A DNA stretch of 64,000 bases from Hwanghaeella grinnelliae (GTDB lineage Bacteria; Pseudomonadota; Alphaproteobacteria; UBA8366; Aestuariispiraceae). The position numbers and the translations under genes were made by a program. This document shows, piece by piece, positions 53,384 to 62,462 of this stretch. The DNA lies in assembly GCF_004005845.1 (NCBI RefSeq), contig NZ_SADE01000002.1:496421-560420 (forward strand). The letters are read 5' to 3'. The notes beneath the pieces were generated by a model that made no database searches, was not told where the DNA came from, and saw nothing but the letters and a program-made list of their open reading frames with translations. How positions within the stretch are numbered: the first letter of the stretch is position 1; each line of letters begins with the position of its first letter.

Positions 53384-54145
53384 TTACTGCCGAAAACTGG
53401 GATCCTTGCGGTCCAGCATGCGCATCAGGGCGGGCCATTCCTCGTTCCCGTGGGGGCCGTTCTTCGGATGGCCCATCTCCTTCAAGGGGGCCAGCGCGGC
53501 ATCGGTGATGCGGATCGGGTTCTGGGTCGCGCCCAGAACGTCAACCTGCACCTTGCAGGACATTTCCAGGTAGTAGTGATAGAAGAAGGCTTCCGCCGCG
53601 GTCCGCCCCACGGTCAGGAAACCGTGGTTTTCCAGCAGCATTGCGTAGCAGTCGCCCATATCCTTGGCGAGCAGTTCGCATTCGTCGTCCGCATGGGTGA
53701 CATCCTGATAGGGATGCGTCGCCAAGGTGCCCAGCACAAAACCGGAATGCTGCGACAGCGGCTGCAGCCCGCCCGGCATGGCGGCAACGGCCATCCCGGC
53801 GCGGGTATGGGTATGCATCACGAAATTGATGTCGGGCCGGGCCTGCAACATGGCGGAATGGATCAGATGGCCGGCGGTGTTCAAATTGCGGCTCTTATCC
53901 TCATGCTCCCCATCCCAGGTGACACGCATCAGGGTCGAGGCGCTGATCTCATCGAACATCAAATCGAAGCAGTTCAGCAGGTATTGGTCGTCATTCCCCG
54001 GAATCCGCGCGGAAATATGCGTCGCCGTAATGTCGGTCCAGCCATAGTGGACACACAGCCGATACAGCGCGGCAAGCTCCACCCGAACCTGCCATTCCTC
54101 GTCGGACATATCGCTCGGCCTGACTCGCAGTTGTTCCACCGTCAT
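53384..54145 (-). CDS. Class II aldolase/adducin family protein
   Basis: A 253-residue class II aldolase/adducin domain. The metal-binding residues are seen in VMHTHTRAG (two His) and LLENHGFLTVG (third His). The longer N-terminus and TDITATHISARIPGNDDQYLLN resemble the adducin-like branch with no proven aldol activity, rather than fuculose-phosphate aldolase. It is monocistronic, convergent with the AsnC gene, and separated by 194 bases from the repeat-NTPase gene. Confidence 0.87.
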   Translation of the reverse strand: MTVEQLRVRPSDMSDEEWQVRVELAALYRLCVHYGWTDITATHISARIPGNDDQYLLNCFDLMFDEISASTLMRVTWDGEHEDKSRNLNTAGHLIHSAMLQARPDINFVMHTHTRAGMAVAAMPGGLQPLSQHSGFVLGTLATHPYQDVTHADDECELLAKDMGDCYAMLLENHGFLTVGRTAAEAFFYHYYLEMSCKVQVDVLGATQNPIRITDAALAPLKEMGHPKNGPHGNEEWPALMRMLDRKDPSFRQ

Positions 54146-54281
54146 CTCATACTCCTAATCGCTAAACCCTTGCGGCAAACGTCAGTATCAATCCTGCACA
54201 TTCGAAAGTCCAACGCACTGTTCATACCCTTCCGTCACTGATTTTACCCTTTTCCGCAGAACCGCTATTCTCAATAGAACT

Positions 54282-54343
54282 TTTCGCGGTTACTTTTGCG
54301 CAAGTTGTCGCGAAAGCATGTCGGGAAAATTGCACTAAAGTGC
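54282..54343 (+). promoter_or_regulatory. Nested palindromes and micro-ORF before the repeat-NTPase gene
   Basis: Three dyads lie just before the start. TTTCGCG (54282-54288) pairs with CGCGAAA (54309-54315). TTGCGCAA (54296-54303) is a perfect palindrome inside them. GCACT-AA-AGTGC (54332-54343) covers the GTG start codon itself. A seven-codon frame ATG...TAA (54318-54338) ends one base before that GTG and could couple translation. The pattern suggests tight repression, but no binding protein is known. Confidence 0.45.
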
Positions 54344-57300
54344 GAATCGGAAATCGCCAGAGTTTCGAACGTTTTCGCCTGAGGGACCTCTACATATTCC
54401 GGGTGCCGTTGGTCGTGACCCTCGTCCTTGGGGTTGTCGCCATCGCGTCTGAATTCCTCCCGCCCCCCTTTCGCTTTCTGATGGAAGCCGTCTTTCCGAC
54501 CAGCGCACTTGCCACGGCGCAGAAGTGGCTTACCGGTATGGCCGCCGAATACCCGGCCTTCTCTCCGTTTCTCTCCTTCATGGACGACGCATTGAATGTG
54601 TTGGTTGCAGAGCATCCTGGGTTTGGCGTCTGTCTCCTTGGCTTTTTGCCGCTGTTGGGCGTGCTGAGGTTCCGCCTTTCCGGTCGCTGCCTCGACACCG
54701 TTCTGCCCCCGCCACCGTCGTTTTGTTCGTCCATCTTGGAGATCGATCACGGCGAGAGATTGCGGTGGGACGCCAAAGGAAAGCGCTACATTCCACGCGC
54801 CGATGAATCCAAACGTCTATTGGACTTCGCGCGAAGTTCCAGTCCTTTGGGGATCCTGAACGTTTGGGGCCAATCGGGTTTCGGCAAAACGCACGCCGTC
54901 GCCGACTGGCTGAAAACACTCTATCGGGAAGGCTGGGATATAGGGTTCGCCTTGCCGGACATCACCGTGGCTGAGGTTAAATCCTGGCGTCCGCGTGCGG
55001 ATCTTGCCCTGGTTCTCGATGACATTCGAGACGCGCGCAGCATGAGCAGTCTGATCAATGCTCTTGCAGAGAGAGGCGCAACAAGCGGTCGCCGGGTTCG
55101 TATTTGCATTGTAACGCAAACGCCCTTCGAGCCCCACGCGCTTCGGGAGAGACCAAACCCACTGGTAAATGCCGTTGACATATTGGCCCTTCGTATCGAG
55201 CCGGCCGATGCAAGTTGGGTGTCCAGGGCATCGAGACATATCCAAGGTTACGATTTGCCCTGGGATGAGGCGGAAAGGATCGCGCAGGCGTATAACGGAT
55301 GCCCGCTGTATTGTCTGATGAAGCTGGAAGGGGAGAAAGCCGATCCAAGAACCGAGGTCATAGAACGAGCTGCCCGAAAGGTCGCGGCCACAGCGCCGAA
55401 ACATTATCCGGTTCTTTTCATCTCTGCGTTGATCGGCCCCCTGGCCGTTTCGACGAAAAAATTCGCGGTCCCGGTCGCATCCGAGTTCGAACAACTTTTC
55501 CCCTGGGCTGCGGCAAGAGGATCCCGGCAAAGGGTTAGGTCCAGGCTTCCCGATGAAGTTGGAACATGGACTGTTCCGGCCTATGAGCCTGGACCGGAGG
55601 CGGACGAAGTTCTGTTGAGGATCGTCGGGGAATGGACAGGCCCCGCAACCAACGAGCTTCTGGCAACACTCGATTTTTTGGAACCCGCTCAGATTGCCCA
55701 GGCCATCGAGCGGATACTCGACCTTGTCCTCACGCATCCCAGGTCCAGCGACGTCTCAATGCCGAACGCCAATTCAGAGTCTGAAATTTTGCAGGGCCGC
55801 TATGAAACACAGATGACCGCGTCCCGGATTGTCGAAGCCCTTTCGATACTGAGAGACGTCGTTACGCAGAGGTATCACGAGCAAGTCATTGACGTTTTTC
55901 GAACGAAGCATGGCGCTCTTGGTGTTACTGCATCCTCTTTGGATCGGAATCGTGAAGCTCTAGTCACGACAACACGGTTTGTAGGGTGGGCGGTGCTTGT
56001 CTGTTCGAATGACGGCGAGGCCGTCCTCAATGAACCTTCATCACGTCAAATAGCACTCGTTGCAGCCAACGGCGCCGTCAACGCCATCTACGGATGGGGC
56101 GCCCTTGCCCTGGATAGTGGGCTGTCCGCGGCGGAACGGAAAGACGCAAGCGACGCCATGCGGGAAACAGAAGAGCGGCTGACCGCGCTTTATGACCGTC
56201 TGGTCACAGACAACGCGCTCGCCGACCGGGACAATGCCGAAACCACGCGGCAGATCGCGCTCATGGCGGCCCAAGGCGCCTTCAACGCCATCACCAGTTG
56301 GGGCACCCTTGCCCTGGATAACGTGCTGTCCGCGGCGGAACGGAAAGACGCAAGCGACGCCATGCGGGATGCAGAAAAGCGCCTCGCCGCGCTTTATGAC
56401 CGTCTGGTCACAGACGACGCGCTCGCCGACCTGCACACCGCCGAAACCACGCGGCAGATCGCACTTGAGGCGGCCAAAGGCGCCTTCAACGCCATCGCCA
56501 GATGGGGCTACCTTGCCCTGGATAACGGGCTGTCCGCGGCGGAACGAAAAGACGCAAGCGACGCCATGCGGGATGCAGAAAAGCGCCTCGCCGCGCTTTA
56601 TGACCGTCTGGTTACAGACAACGCGCTCGCCGACCAGCACGTCGCCGAAACCACGCGGCAGATCGCGCGCGCGGCGGCCAAAGGCGCCGTCAACGCCATC
56701 CTCCGATGGGGCTACCTTGCCCTGGATAACGGGCTGTCCGCGGCGGAACGAAAAGACGCAAGCGACGCCATGCGGGATACGGAAGAGCGGCTGACCGCAC
56801 TATATGACCGTCTGGTAACAGACGACGCACTTGCCGACAGGGACAATGCCGAAACCACGCGGCAGATCGCACTTGAGGCGGCCAAAGGCGCCGTCAACGC
56901 CATCCTCCGATGGGGCTACCTTGCCCTGGATAACGGGCTGTCCGCGGCGGAACGAAAAGACGCAAGCGACGCCATGCGGGATGCAGAAAAGCGCCTCGCC
57001 GCGCTTTATGACCGTCTGGTCACAGACGACGCGCTCGCCGACCTGCACACCGCCGAAACCACGCGGCAGATCGCGCTTGAGGCGGCCCAAGGCGCCGTCA
57101 ACACCATCCTCCGATGGGGCTACCTTGCCCTGGATAACGGGCTGTCCGCGGCGGAACGAAAAGACGCAAGCGACGCCATGCGGGATGCAGAAAAGCGCCT
57201 CGCCGCGCTTTATGACCGTCTGGTCACAGACGACGCGCTCGCCGACCTGCACACCGCCGAAACCACGCGGCAGATCGCACTTGAGGCGGCGAAAGGCACC

Positions 57301-57906
57301 GTCAACGCCATCGCCAGATGGGGCGCCCTTGCCCTGGATAACGGGCTGTCCGCGGCGGAACGGAAAGACGCAAGCGACGCCATGCGGGATACGGAAGAGC
57401 GGCTGACCGCACTTTATGACCGTCTGGTTACAGACAACGCGCTCGCCGACCAGCACGTCGCCGAAACCACGCGGCAGATCGCGCTTGAGGCGGCCAAAGG
57501 CGCCGTCAACGCCATCCACAGATGGGGCGACCTTGCCCTGGATAACGGGCTGTCCGCGGCGGAACGGAAAGACGCAAGCGACGCCATGCGGGATACGGAA
57601 AAGCGGCTCATCGCGCTTTATGACCGTCTGGTCACAGACGACGCGCTCGCCGACCAGCACACCGCCGAAACCACGCGGCAGATCGCACTTGAGGCGGCCA
57701 AAGGCGCCGTCAACGCCATCCTCGGATGGGGCGACCTTGCCGACCCGGGAAAAGTAATCGACGCAAAAGCCAGAATTCAAGAGATTCACAGACGCTATCC
57801 ATACGACGCGGAGATCGCATCCGTTGCCAACCGAGCCAACGCCTCCACAGAAACATGGGCGAATGAAATAGCCAGAATTGAGGCCCTGTATTCGAGGGCC
57901 GATTAA
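54340..57906 (+). CDS. Membrane-anchored STAND-like NTPase with near-identical 68-residue repeats
   Basis: A 1188-residue protein of unrecognised family. Two transmembrane segments (about 21-40 and 94-112) precede a P-loop NTPase domain: Walker A GQSGFGKT (177-184) and Walker B LALVLDD (222-228), then an AAA/STAND-like helical region. The stretch VPAYEPGPEADEVLLRIV (about 408-425) resembles the winged-helix PD-L-E motif of STAND NTPases. Residues 569-1112 are eight 68-residue repeats, with a ninth that breaks off after 22 residues into a unique C-terminal tail. STAND proteins bind a target through their C-terminal repeats and then oligomerise; a conflict or surveillance role is an inference. 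The start is GTG, and the micro-ORF before it is odd. It ends tail to tail with hemW, overlapping by 3 bases. Confidence 0.75.
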   Translation: MRIGNRQSFERFRLRDLYIFRVPLVVTLVLGVVAIASEFLPPPFRFLMEAVFPTSALATAQKWLTGMAAEYPAFSPFLSFMDDALNVLVAEHPGFGVCLLGFLPLLGVLRFRLSGRCLDTVLPPPPSFCSSILEIDHGERLRWDAKGKRYIPRADESKRLLDFARSSSPLGILNVWGQSGFGKTHAVADWLKTLYREGWDIGFALPDITVAEVKSWRPRADLALVLDDIRDARSMSSLINALAERGATSGRRVRICIVTQTPFEPHALRERPNPLVNAVDILALRIEPADASWVSRASRHIQGYDLPWDEAERIAQAYNGCPLYCLMKLEGEKADPRTEVIERAARKVAATAPKHYPVLFISALIGPLAVSTKKFAVPVASEFEQLFPWAAARGSRQRVRSRLPDEVGTWTVPAYEPGPEADEVLLRIVGEWTGPATNELLATLDFLEPAQIAQAIERILDLVLTHPRSSDVSMPNANSESEILQGRYETQMTASRIVEALSILRDVVTQRYHEQVIDVFRTKHGALGVTASSLDRNREALVTTTRFVGWAVLVCSNDGEAVLNEPSSRQIALVAANGAVNAIYGWGALALDSGLSAAERKDASDAMRETEERLTALYDRLVTDNALADRDNAETTRQIALMAAQGAFNAITSWGTLALDNVLSAAERKDASDAMRDAEKRLAALYDRLVTDDALADLHTAETTRQIALEAAKGAFNAIARWGYLALDNGLSAAERKDASDAMRDAEKRLAALYDRLVTDNALADQHVAETTRQIARAAAKGAVNAILRWGYLALDNGLSAAERKDASDAMRDTEERLTALYDRLVTDDALADRDNAETTRQIALEAAKGAVNAILRWGYLALDNGLSAAERKDASDAMRDAEKRLAALYDRLVTDDALADLHTAETTRQIALEAAQGAVNTILRWGYLALDNGLSAAERKDASDAMRDAEKRLAALYDRLVTDDALADLHTAETTRQIALEAAKGTVNAIARWGALALDNGLSAAERKDASDAMRDTEERLTALYDRLVTDNALADQHVAETTRQIALEAAKGAVNAIHRWGDLALDNGLSAAERKDASDAMRDTEKRLIALYDRLVTDDALADQHTAETTRQIALEAAKGAVNAILGWGDLADPGKVIDAKARIQEIHRRYPYDAEIASVANRANASTETWANEIARIEALYSRAD
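56044..57741 (+). repeat. 204-bp in-frame tandem repeat, eight full copies plus a partial one
   Basis: Copies begin at 56044, 56248, 56452, 56656, 56860, 57064, 57268 and 57472; a ninth from 57676 keeps only 66 bases. Copies 2-8 are nearly identical at the DNA level, including synonymous sites, so the array expanded recently or is homogenised by gene conversion. The encoded unit begins RQIALEAAKGAVNAI and contains LSAAERKDASDAMR. Differences cluster at unit positions 6, 9, 16-17, 20, 41-44 and 62-64; the rest is invariant. Confidence 0.97.
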
Positions 57907-59099
57907 GACAGCAGAAAGTCTATGACGCTGTTTAGGCGCAACCGCCCTTCCGTCGTGCAAGCAATCGTGCCGTCTGCGAAAGAAACATAGCCTTCCTCGA
58001 CCAGTCGTTCGATCCTGTCCGGGTCGGGCAGGGCGGATTGTCCGCCTTCTTCCTCAAGCCGCTGCAGGGGCACGCCCTCGGTCAGGCGCAAGCCCATCAT
58101 CAGGCACTCGGCGGCACGGTCCTGGGGGCCGAGGGGGCTGTCCTCCTCCGTTCCGTGGCCGGCCTGCGTCACTTGGTCCAACCATTTTTCCGGCAGACGG
58201 AAGCGCCGCTGTGCGCGCTTGGTCCCCTCGATCGTGACCCTTCCATGAGCGCCGGGGCCGATGCCCACATAGTCGCGATACCGCCAATAGATCAGGTTAT
58301 GGCGGGATTCCTGGCCGGGGGCGGCATGGTTGCTGACCTCGTAACCCGGCATGCCGGCGGCTTCCAATATCTCCTGGGTCACGTCGAAAAAGGCGGCGGC
58401 CTTTTCCTCGTCCGGCGTTTTGAACCGGCCCAGGCGGTGGTCGGTATGGAAGGCGGTGCCGGGTTCGATGGTGAGCTGGTAGATCGAGAGATGCCCGTTC
58501 ACATGATCCAGCGCTTCGGTCAGTTCCGCGCGCCAATCCTCCAGGCTCTGTTCGGGCCTGGCATAGATCAGATCGAAGGAATGGCGCGGAAACGTCCGGG
58601 CCGCCATCCGTACGGCGTCGAGCGCCTGGCCCGCGTCATGCTGCCGGCCCAGGAAGGCAAGCGCGCCGGGCCGCAGCGATTGCACGCCGAGCGAGACACG
58701 ATTGACGCCGGCGGCGGCGAAGCCGGCGAACTTGCCCGTTTCAGCCGATGTCGGATTTGCTTCCAGCGTGATTTCGATATCCGGTTCCGCCGGCCAAAGC
58801 GCCCGCGCCCGGTCGATCACCGCACCGACGGTTTCCGGATCCATTAGCGAGGGGGTTCCCCCACCGAAGAATATGCTGGCCAAGCGGCGCGGGCCGGTGT
58901 CGCCCTGCATCTGTGCCGCGGCGTGGTCCAATTCGCTGAGAAGCGCGTTGCGCCAGGCGGCGTGATCCACGCGGTCCCGCACATGGCTGTTGAAATCGCA
59001 GTAAGGGCATTTCGACAGGCAGAAAGGCCAGTGGACATACAGGCCCAAAGGGGCGGGCCGGTCAGGCAAAGCAGGCCTCGACCAACCGCTTGAACGCAA
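57903..59099 (-). CDS. hemW: HemW-type radical SAM haem chaperone
   Basis: A 398-residue radical SAM protein. The cluster-binding cysteines are Cys27, Cys31 and Cys34 ([11 protein letters not shown]), and the family's [15 protein letters not shown] and GYEVSNHA motifs are present. HemW inserts haem into respiratory proteins; true HemN has an extra cysteine (CxxxCxxCxC) that is not seen here. Translation probably begins with a TTG at 59099, overlapping the rdgB end by 38 bases, since no later start keeps the radical SAM region whole. Order hemW-rdgB-rph is conserved in alphaproteobacteria. Confidence 0.9.
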   Translation of the reverse strand: MRSSGWSRPALPDRPAPLGLYVHWPFCLSKCPYCDFNSHVRDRVDHAAWRNALLSELDHAAAQMQGDTGPRRLASIFFGGGTPSLMDPETVGAVIDRARALWPAEPDIEITLEANPTSAETGKFAGFAAAGVNRVSLGVQSLRPGALAFLGRQHDAGQALDAVRMAARTFPRHSFDLIYARPEQSLEDWRAELTEALDHVNGHLSIYQLTIEPGTAFHTDHRLGRFKTPDEEKAAAFFDVTQEILEAAGMPGYEVSNHAAPGQESRHNLIYWRYRDYVGIGPGAHGRVTIEGTKRAQRRFRLPEKWLDQVTQAGHGTEEDSPLGPQDRAAECLMMGLRLTEGVPLQRLEEEGGQSALPDPDRIERLVEEGYVSFADGTIACTTEGRLRLNSVIDFLLS

Positions 59100-59658
59100 G
59101 CGCCCGGTGGCTCATGGCGTGTTTTGCCTGGGGCTCCATTTCCGCAAAGGTGACGTCATGGCCGTCGGGCACGAAAATCGGGTCATAGCCGAACCCCTTT
59201 TCGCCGCGCGGCGGCCATGAAATAGCGCCGTGCACCTCACCCTGGAAGGTCTCCACATGGCCGTCCGGCCAGGCAAGCGCCAGGGCGCAGACGAATTTGG
59301 CGGACCGGTCCGCACTGTCGCCCAGATCGTCCTGGACCATCTGCATGGCAATGCCGAAATCCTTGTCCGGACCGGCCCAGCGCGCGGAATAAATCCCCGG
59401 ATCGCCGTTCAGCGCCGTGACGGCAAGGCCTGAATCGTCGGCCAGCGCCGGCAAGCCCGACCCCGTGGCCGAGGCTTTCGCCTTCAGGATCGCGTTGCCA
59501 ATGAAGGTGGTTTCGGTTTCCTCCGGTTCGGGCAGGTTCAATTCGCCCGCGGACACGACCTCAACATCGAAAGGCGCGAGCAATTCGCCGATTTCCCGGA
59601 CCTTGCCCGGATTGTGACTGGCGATGACCAGTTTCTTTTCGTCGAAATGCCGCGCCAT
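59062..59658 (-). CDS. rdgB: Non-canonical purine NTP pyrophosphatase (RdgB/HAM1)
   Basis: A 198-residue house-cleaning pyrophosphatase that removes dITP and [18 protein letters not shown] is the conserved N-terminal loop, [15 protein letters not shown] carries the metal-binding acidic residues, and GFGYDPIF is the third motif. It lies 24 bases after rph on the same strand. Confidence 0.96.
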   Translation of the reverse strand: MARHFDEKKLVIASHNPGKVREIGELLAPFDVEVVSAGELNLPEPEETETTFIGNAILKAKASATGSGLPALADDSGLAVTALNGDPGIYSARWAGPDKDFGIAMQMVQDDLGDSADRSAKFVCALALAWPDGHVETFQGEVHGAISWPPRGEKGFGYDPIFVPDGHDVTFAEMEPQAKHAMSHRALAFKRLVEACFA

Positions 59659-59682
59659 GGCCTGGTCCTTCCTGTTTCGGTC

Positions 59683-60393
59683 TTAGAGTCCAAGGGCCTT
59701 TTTCTGATGCCCCACCAGTTCCGCGATGCCTTTTTCCGCCAGGTCGAGCAGGGCATTGAACTGCTCCCGGCTGAAGGGCTCGTCTTCCGCCGTGCCCTGG
59801 ATTTCGACGATGCCGTTCGACCCGGTCAGAACGAAATTCGCGTCCGCCTGGGCCGAGGAGTCCTCATCATAATCCAGATCGAGCACCGCCGCATCGTTCC
59901 ACAAGCCGCAGGAAACGGCGGCCACGAAATCGGTCAGTGGAATGGTCTCGATCGCACCCATCTTCTGAATATGCTGGAAGGCCATGTGCAGGGCCACGAA
60001 ACCGCCGGTGATGCTGGCCGTGCGCGTCCCGCCATCGGCCTGCAGCACGTCGCAATCCACCTTGACCTGGCGTTCACCGAAACCCTGCATGTTGGTGACG
60101 GCGCGCAGGGACCGGCCGATCAGGCGCTGGATTTCCTGGGTCCGGCCGCTGCCGGCGGCGCGTTTGCGGTCCATCCGGTCATGGGTGGATCTCGGCAGCA
60201 TGCCGTATTCCGCCGTCACCCAGCCCTTGCCGGAACCCTTCAGGAAGGGCGGCACGCCGTCTTCGACGCTGGCGGTGCACATCACCTTTGTATGCCCGAA
60301 ATGAATAATGCAGGACCCTTCCGCATAGCGGGAAATGTCGGTTTCGATCTTGATATCGCGCATCTGGTCGAGCGCGCGGCCGCTGGGTCGCAT
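59683..60393 (-). CDS. rph: Ribonuclease PH
   Basis: A 236-residue phosphorolytic exoribonuclease that trims tRNA 3' ends. [18 protein letters not shown] and the phosphate-site [14 protein letters not shown] are diagnostic, and [18 protein letters not shown] is the core motif. Full length with an intact active site, unlike the truncated E. coli K-12 gene. It diverges from hrcA across 221 bases, the usual alphaproteobacterial arrangement. Confidence 0.97.
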   Translation of the reverse strand: MRPSGRALDQMRDIKIETDISRYAEGSCIIHFGHTKVMCTASVEDGVPPFLKGSGKGWVTAEYGMLPRSTHDRMDRKRAAGSGRTQEIQRLIGRSLRAVTNMQGFGERQVKVDCDVLQADGGTRTASITGGFVALHMAFQHIQKMGAIETIPLTDFVAAVSCGLWNDAAVLDLDYDEDSSAQADANFVLTGSNGIVEIQGTAEDEPFSREQFNALLDLAEKGIAELVGHQKKALGL

Positions 60394-60614
60394 GGATGTT
60401 CCTCTCGGTTCGGGAAATTCGCGCGGACGCTACAAGGGCACACGCCCAAGGTCCAGCGCCGATCCCACCCGGTCGCCGATTAGCGCCGATTAGATACCCC
60501 GCAGAAAACCCAATGAGAAATAACAGCTTGGTTTTACGCTGTGATGAACGGATTGTACCGATTGACGCCGTGCGGGCGCGTTCCTAGATTCCGACGGTAT
60601 AGTGAGGTTCGCCC

Positions 60615-61652
60615 ATGCTTGAGGAACTTAACCTAAGATCGCGCGAAATTCTGCGCCTTGTCGTGGAAGGCTATGTCGAAAGCGGCGAGCCCGTGGGCTC
60701 CCGCACGCTCAGCCGCAAGATGGAACAAAATATTTCCCCGGCGACGATCCGCAACGTGATGGCGGACCTGGAAGATGCGGGCCTGCTTTATGCGCCGCAT
60801 ACCTCTGCCGGGCGCCTGCCGACGGAAATGGGTTTGCGCCTTTTCGTCGACGGATTGTTGCAGGTGGGCAATCTGTCCAGCGACGAGCGGACGCAGATCG
60901 AGTCGCAATGCGAATCCTCCGGCAAATCGGTGACCCAGGTGCTGGAAGAAGCATCAGGCATGATGTCGGGTTTGAGCCGGATGGCGGGGCTGGTCGCCGC
61001 GCCGACGGCGAATGACCGCCTGCGTCATATCGAATTCGTTTCGATCGGCCCCAGCCGGGCCCTGGTGGTGATGGTCAGTGAGGGCGGTCTGGTGGAAAAC
61101 CGGATCGTCGAAATGCCGATCGGCGTGCCGGCCTCGGCCCTGATCGAAGCGGGCAACTATCTGTCTTCCCGCATCGCCGGGCGGACGCTGGACGAAGCGA
61201 AACGGTTGGTCGACCAGGAAATCGCCGCCAATCGGGCCGAAGTCGACGAATTGACCGGCAAGGTCGTCGAGCAGGGTCTGGCGACCTGGGCCAATTCGGT
61301 GGACGGCAAGGGCGTTTTGATCGTCAGCGGCCAAGCGAACCTGCTGGAAGACGTTTCCGGCCTGGCGGATCTTGAACATATCCGCGCGCTTTTCGCGGCG
61401 CTGGAGCGGAAGGAGACCTTGTTGAACCTGTTGGATGCGGCACGGTCCGCCAACGGGGTTCAGGTCTTCATCGGGGCACAGAATGAGTTGTTCACCCTGT
61501 CTGGTTGTTCCGTGATCATCGCCCCATATAAAAACAGCGATCAAAAGATCGTCGGGGCGATCGGGGTTGTCGGACCGACCCGGATGAACTACGCACGCAT
61601 CGTCCCCATGGTCGACTATACCGCGCAAGTGGTAAGCCGGATGATGGGGTAA
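60615..61652 (+). CDS. hrcA: Heat-inducible transcription repressor HrcA
   Basis: A 345-residue repressor with an N-terminal winged helix (about 3-75, including GEPVGSRTLSRK) and a GAF-like central domain. Members bind the CIRCE inverted repeat upstream of groESL; no CIRCE element lies in this window. It is followed by grpE 129 bases downstream, the usual hrcA-grpE pair. The upstream gap shows a CGCCGATTAG tandem duplication (60474-60493) of no clear meaning. Confidence 0.96.
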   Translation: MLEELNLRSREILRLVVEGYVESGEPVGSRTLSRKMEQNISPATIRNVMADLEDAGLLYAPHTSAGRLPTEMGLRLFVDGLLQVGNLSSDERTQIESQCESSGKSVTQVLEEASGMMSGLSRMAGLVAAPTANDRLRHIEFVSIGPSRALVVMVSEGGLVENRIVEMPIGVPASALIEAGNYLSSRIAGRTLDEAKRLVDQEIAANRAEVDELTGKVVEQGLATWANSVDGKGVLIVSGQANLLEDVSGLADLEHIRALFAALERKETLLNLLDAARSANGVQVFIGAQNELFTLSGCSVIIAPYKNSDQKIVGAIGVVGPTRMNYARIVPMVDYTAQVVSRMMG

Positions 61653-61700
61653 TCGGGTCGAGTACGCCTGGAACGCCCGAAACCCCTTTTTGTATCCCGG

Positions 61701-61729
61701 TTGAATTGCCTGTTCGGCCAGCCCAATTA
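61701..61729 (+). promoter_or_regulatory. Candidate sigma32 (heat-shock) promoter for grpE
   Basis: TTGAAT (61701-61706), a 15-base spacer and CCCAATTA (61722-61729) resemble the heat-shock consensus CTTGAA/CCCCATNT. It lies 52 bases before the grpE ATG, a sensible distance. The match is partial, so the call is tentative. Confidence 0.35.
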
Positions 61730-61781
61730 GTGCAAGCCGAGTTAGTGACAGCGAATTGATAGAGAAGAGCGGAAGTAACGC

Positions 61782-62411
61782 ATGAGTGCCGATCCCGAAA
61801 AAAACGAAGAACTCCCCGAGGACGAAGCCGAACAGCAGGAAGCCGGCCCCGAAGCCGCCGCGGAAGCGGAAGCTGCCGCCGAACCCGGCGAGGCCGACCC
61901 GGTAGAAGCGCTTGCCGCGGAAAACGCGGAGCTGAAGGACCGATTGATGCGCGCGCTGGCCGAAGTCGAGAACGTGCGCCGCCGGGCCGACAAGGAACGG
62001 CAGGATGCCGCCAAATTCGGCCCCAGCGGCCTGGCCAAGGAATTGCTGGCCGTGGCCGATAATCTGGGCCGCGCCCTGCAGTCGGTAACGGATGAAGACC
62101 GCGAGGCGAGCGCTTCGGTCAAGAACCTCGTCGTCGGCGTGGAAATGATCGAAAAGCAGTTCGTCGACGCTTTCGAACGCTTCCATATCAAGCGGATCGA
62201 CCCGCTGGGCGAAAAGTTCTCCTACGAAAAGCATCAGGCCATCTCCGAAGCGACCGATACCGGCCAGCCCGCCGGGACGATCGTTCAGGTCCTGCAGCCC
62301 GGTTATATGATGCATGAGCGTCTGTTGCGCCCGGCCATGGTTGTCGTCGCCAAGGGCGACTCGGATGCCGTGCCGCCGGAAGGCCACGCCTCCATCGATA
62401 CCACGGCCTGA
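61782..62411 (+). CDS. grpE: Nucleotide exchange factor GrpE
   Basis: A 209-residue GrpE protein: an acidic Glu/Ala-rich N-terminus (about 1-45), a long coiled coil (about 45-95, NAELKDRLMRALAEVENVRRRADKE) and a C-terminal beta domain ending VLQPGYMMHERLLRPAMVVVAKG, the diagnostic motif. It releases ADP from DnaK. It follows hrcA. dnaK is not in the window. Confidence 0.97.
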   Translation: MSADPEKNEELPEDEAEQQEAGPEAAAEAEAAAEPGEADPVEALAAENAELKDRLMRALAEVENVRRRADKERQDAAKFGPSGLAKELLAVADNLGRALQSVTDEDREASASVKNLVVGVEMIEKQFVDAFERFHIKRIDPLGEKFSYEKHQAISEATDTGQPAGTIVQVLQPGYMMHERLLRPAMVVVAKGDSDAVPPEGHASIDTTA

Positions 62412-62462
62412 ACGGCAGGTCTTTTGTAGCCGTTGAGGCTTTATGGGTTAGGGGGAGCAGCA

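Noticed and set aside
56044-57741. CRISPR-like array
   Set aside because: The units are 204 bp, adjacent without spacers and encode protein in frame; there are no cas genes.
56800-57960. Long open frames on the minus strand (386 and 199 codons) and a third frame on the plus strand across the repeats
   Set aside because: The 204-bp period is divisible by three, so every frame free of stops in one copy stays open in all; the plus-strand frame joined to the NTPase domain is the real one.
60488-60499. GATTAGATACCC, identical to a universal 16S rRNA motif
   Set aside because: Only these 12 bases match; flanking sequence has no rRNA similarity and the site is an ordinary intergenic spacer upstream of hrcA.
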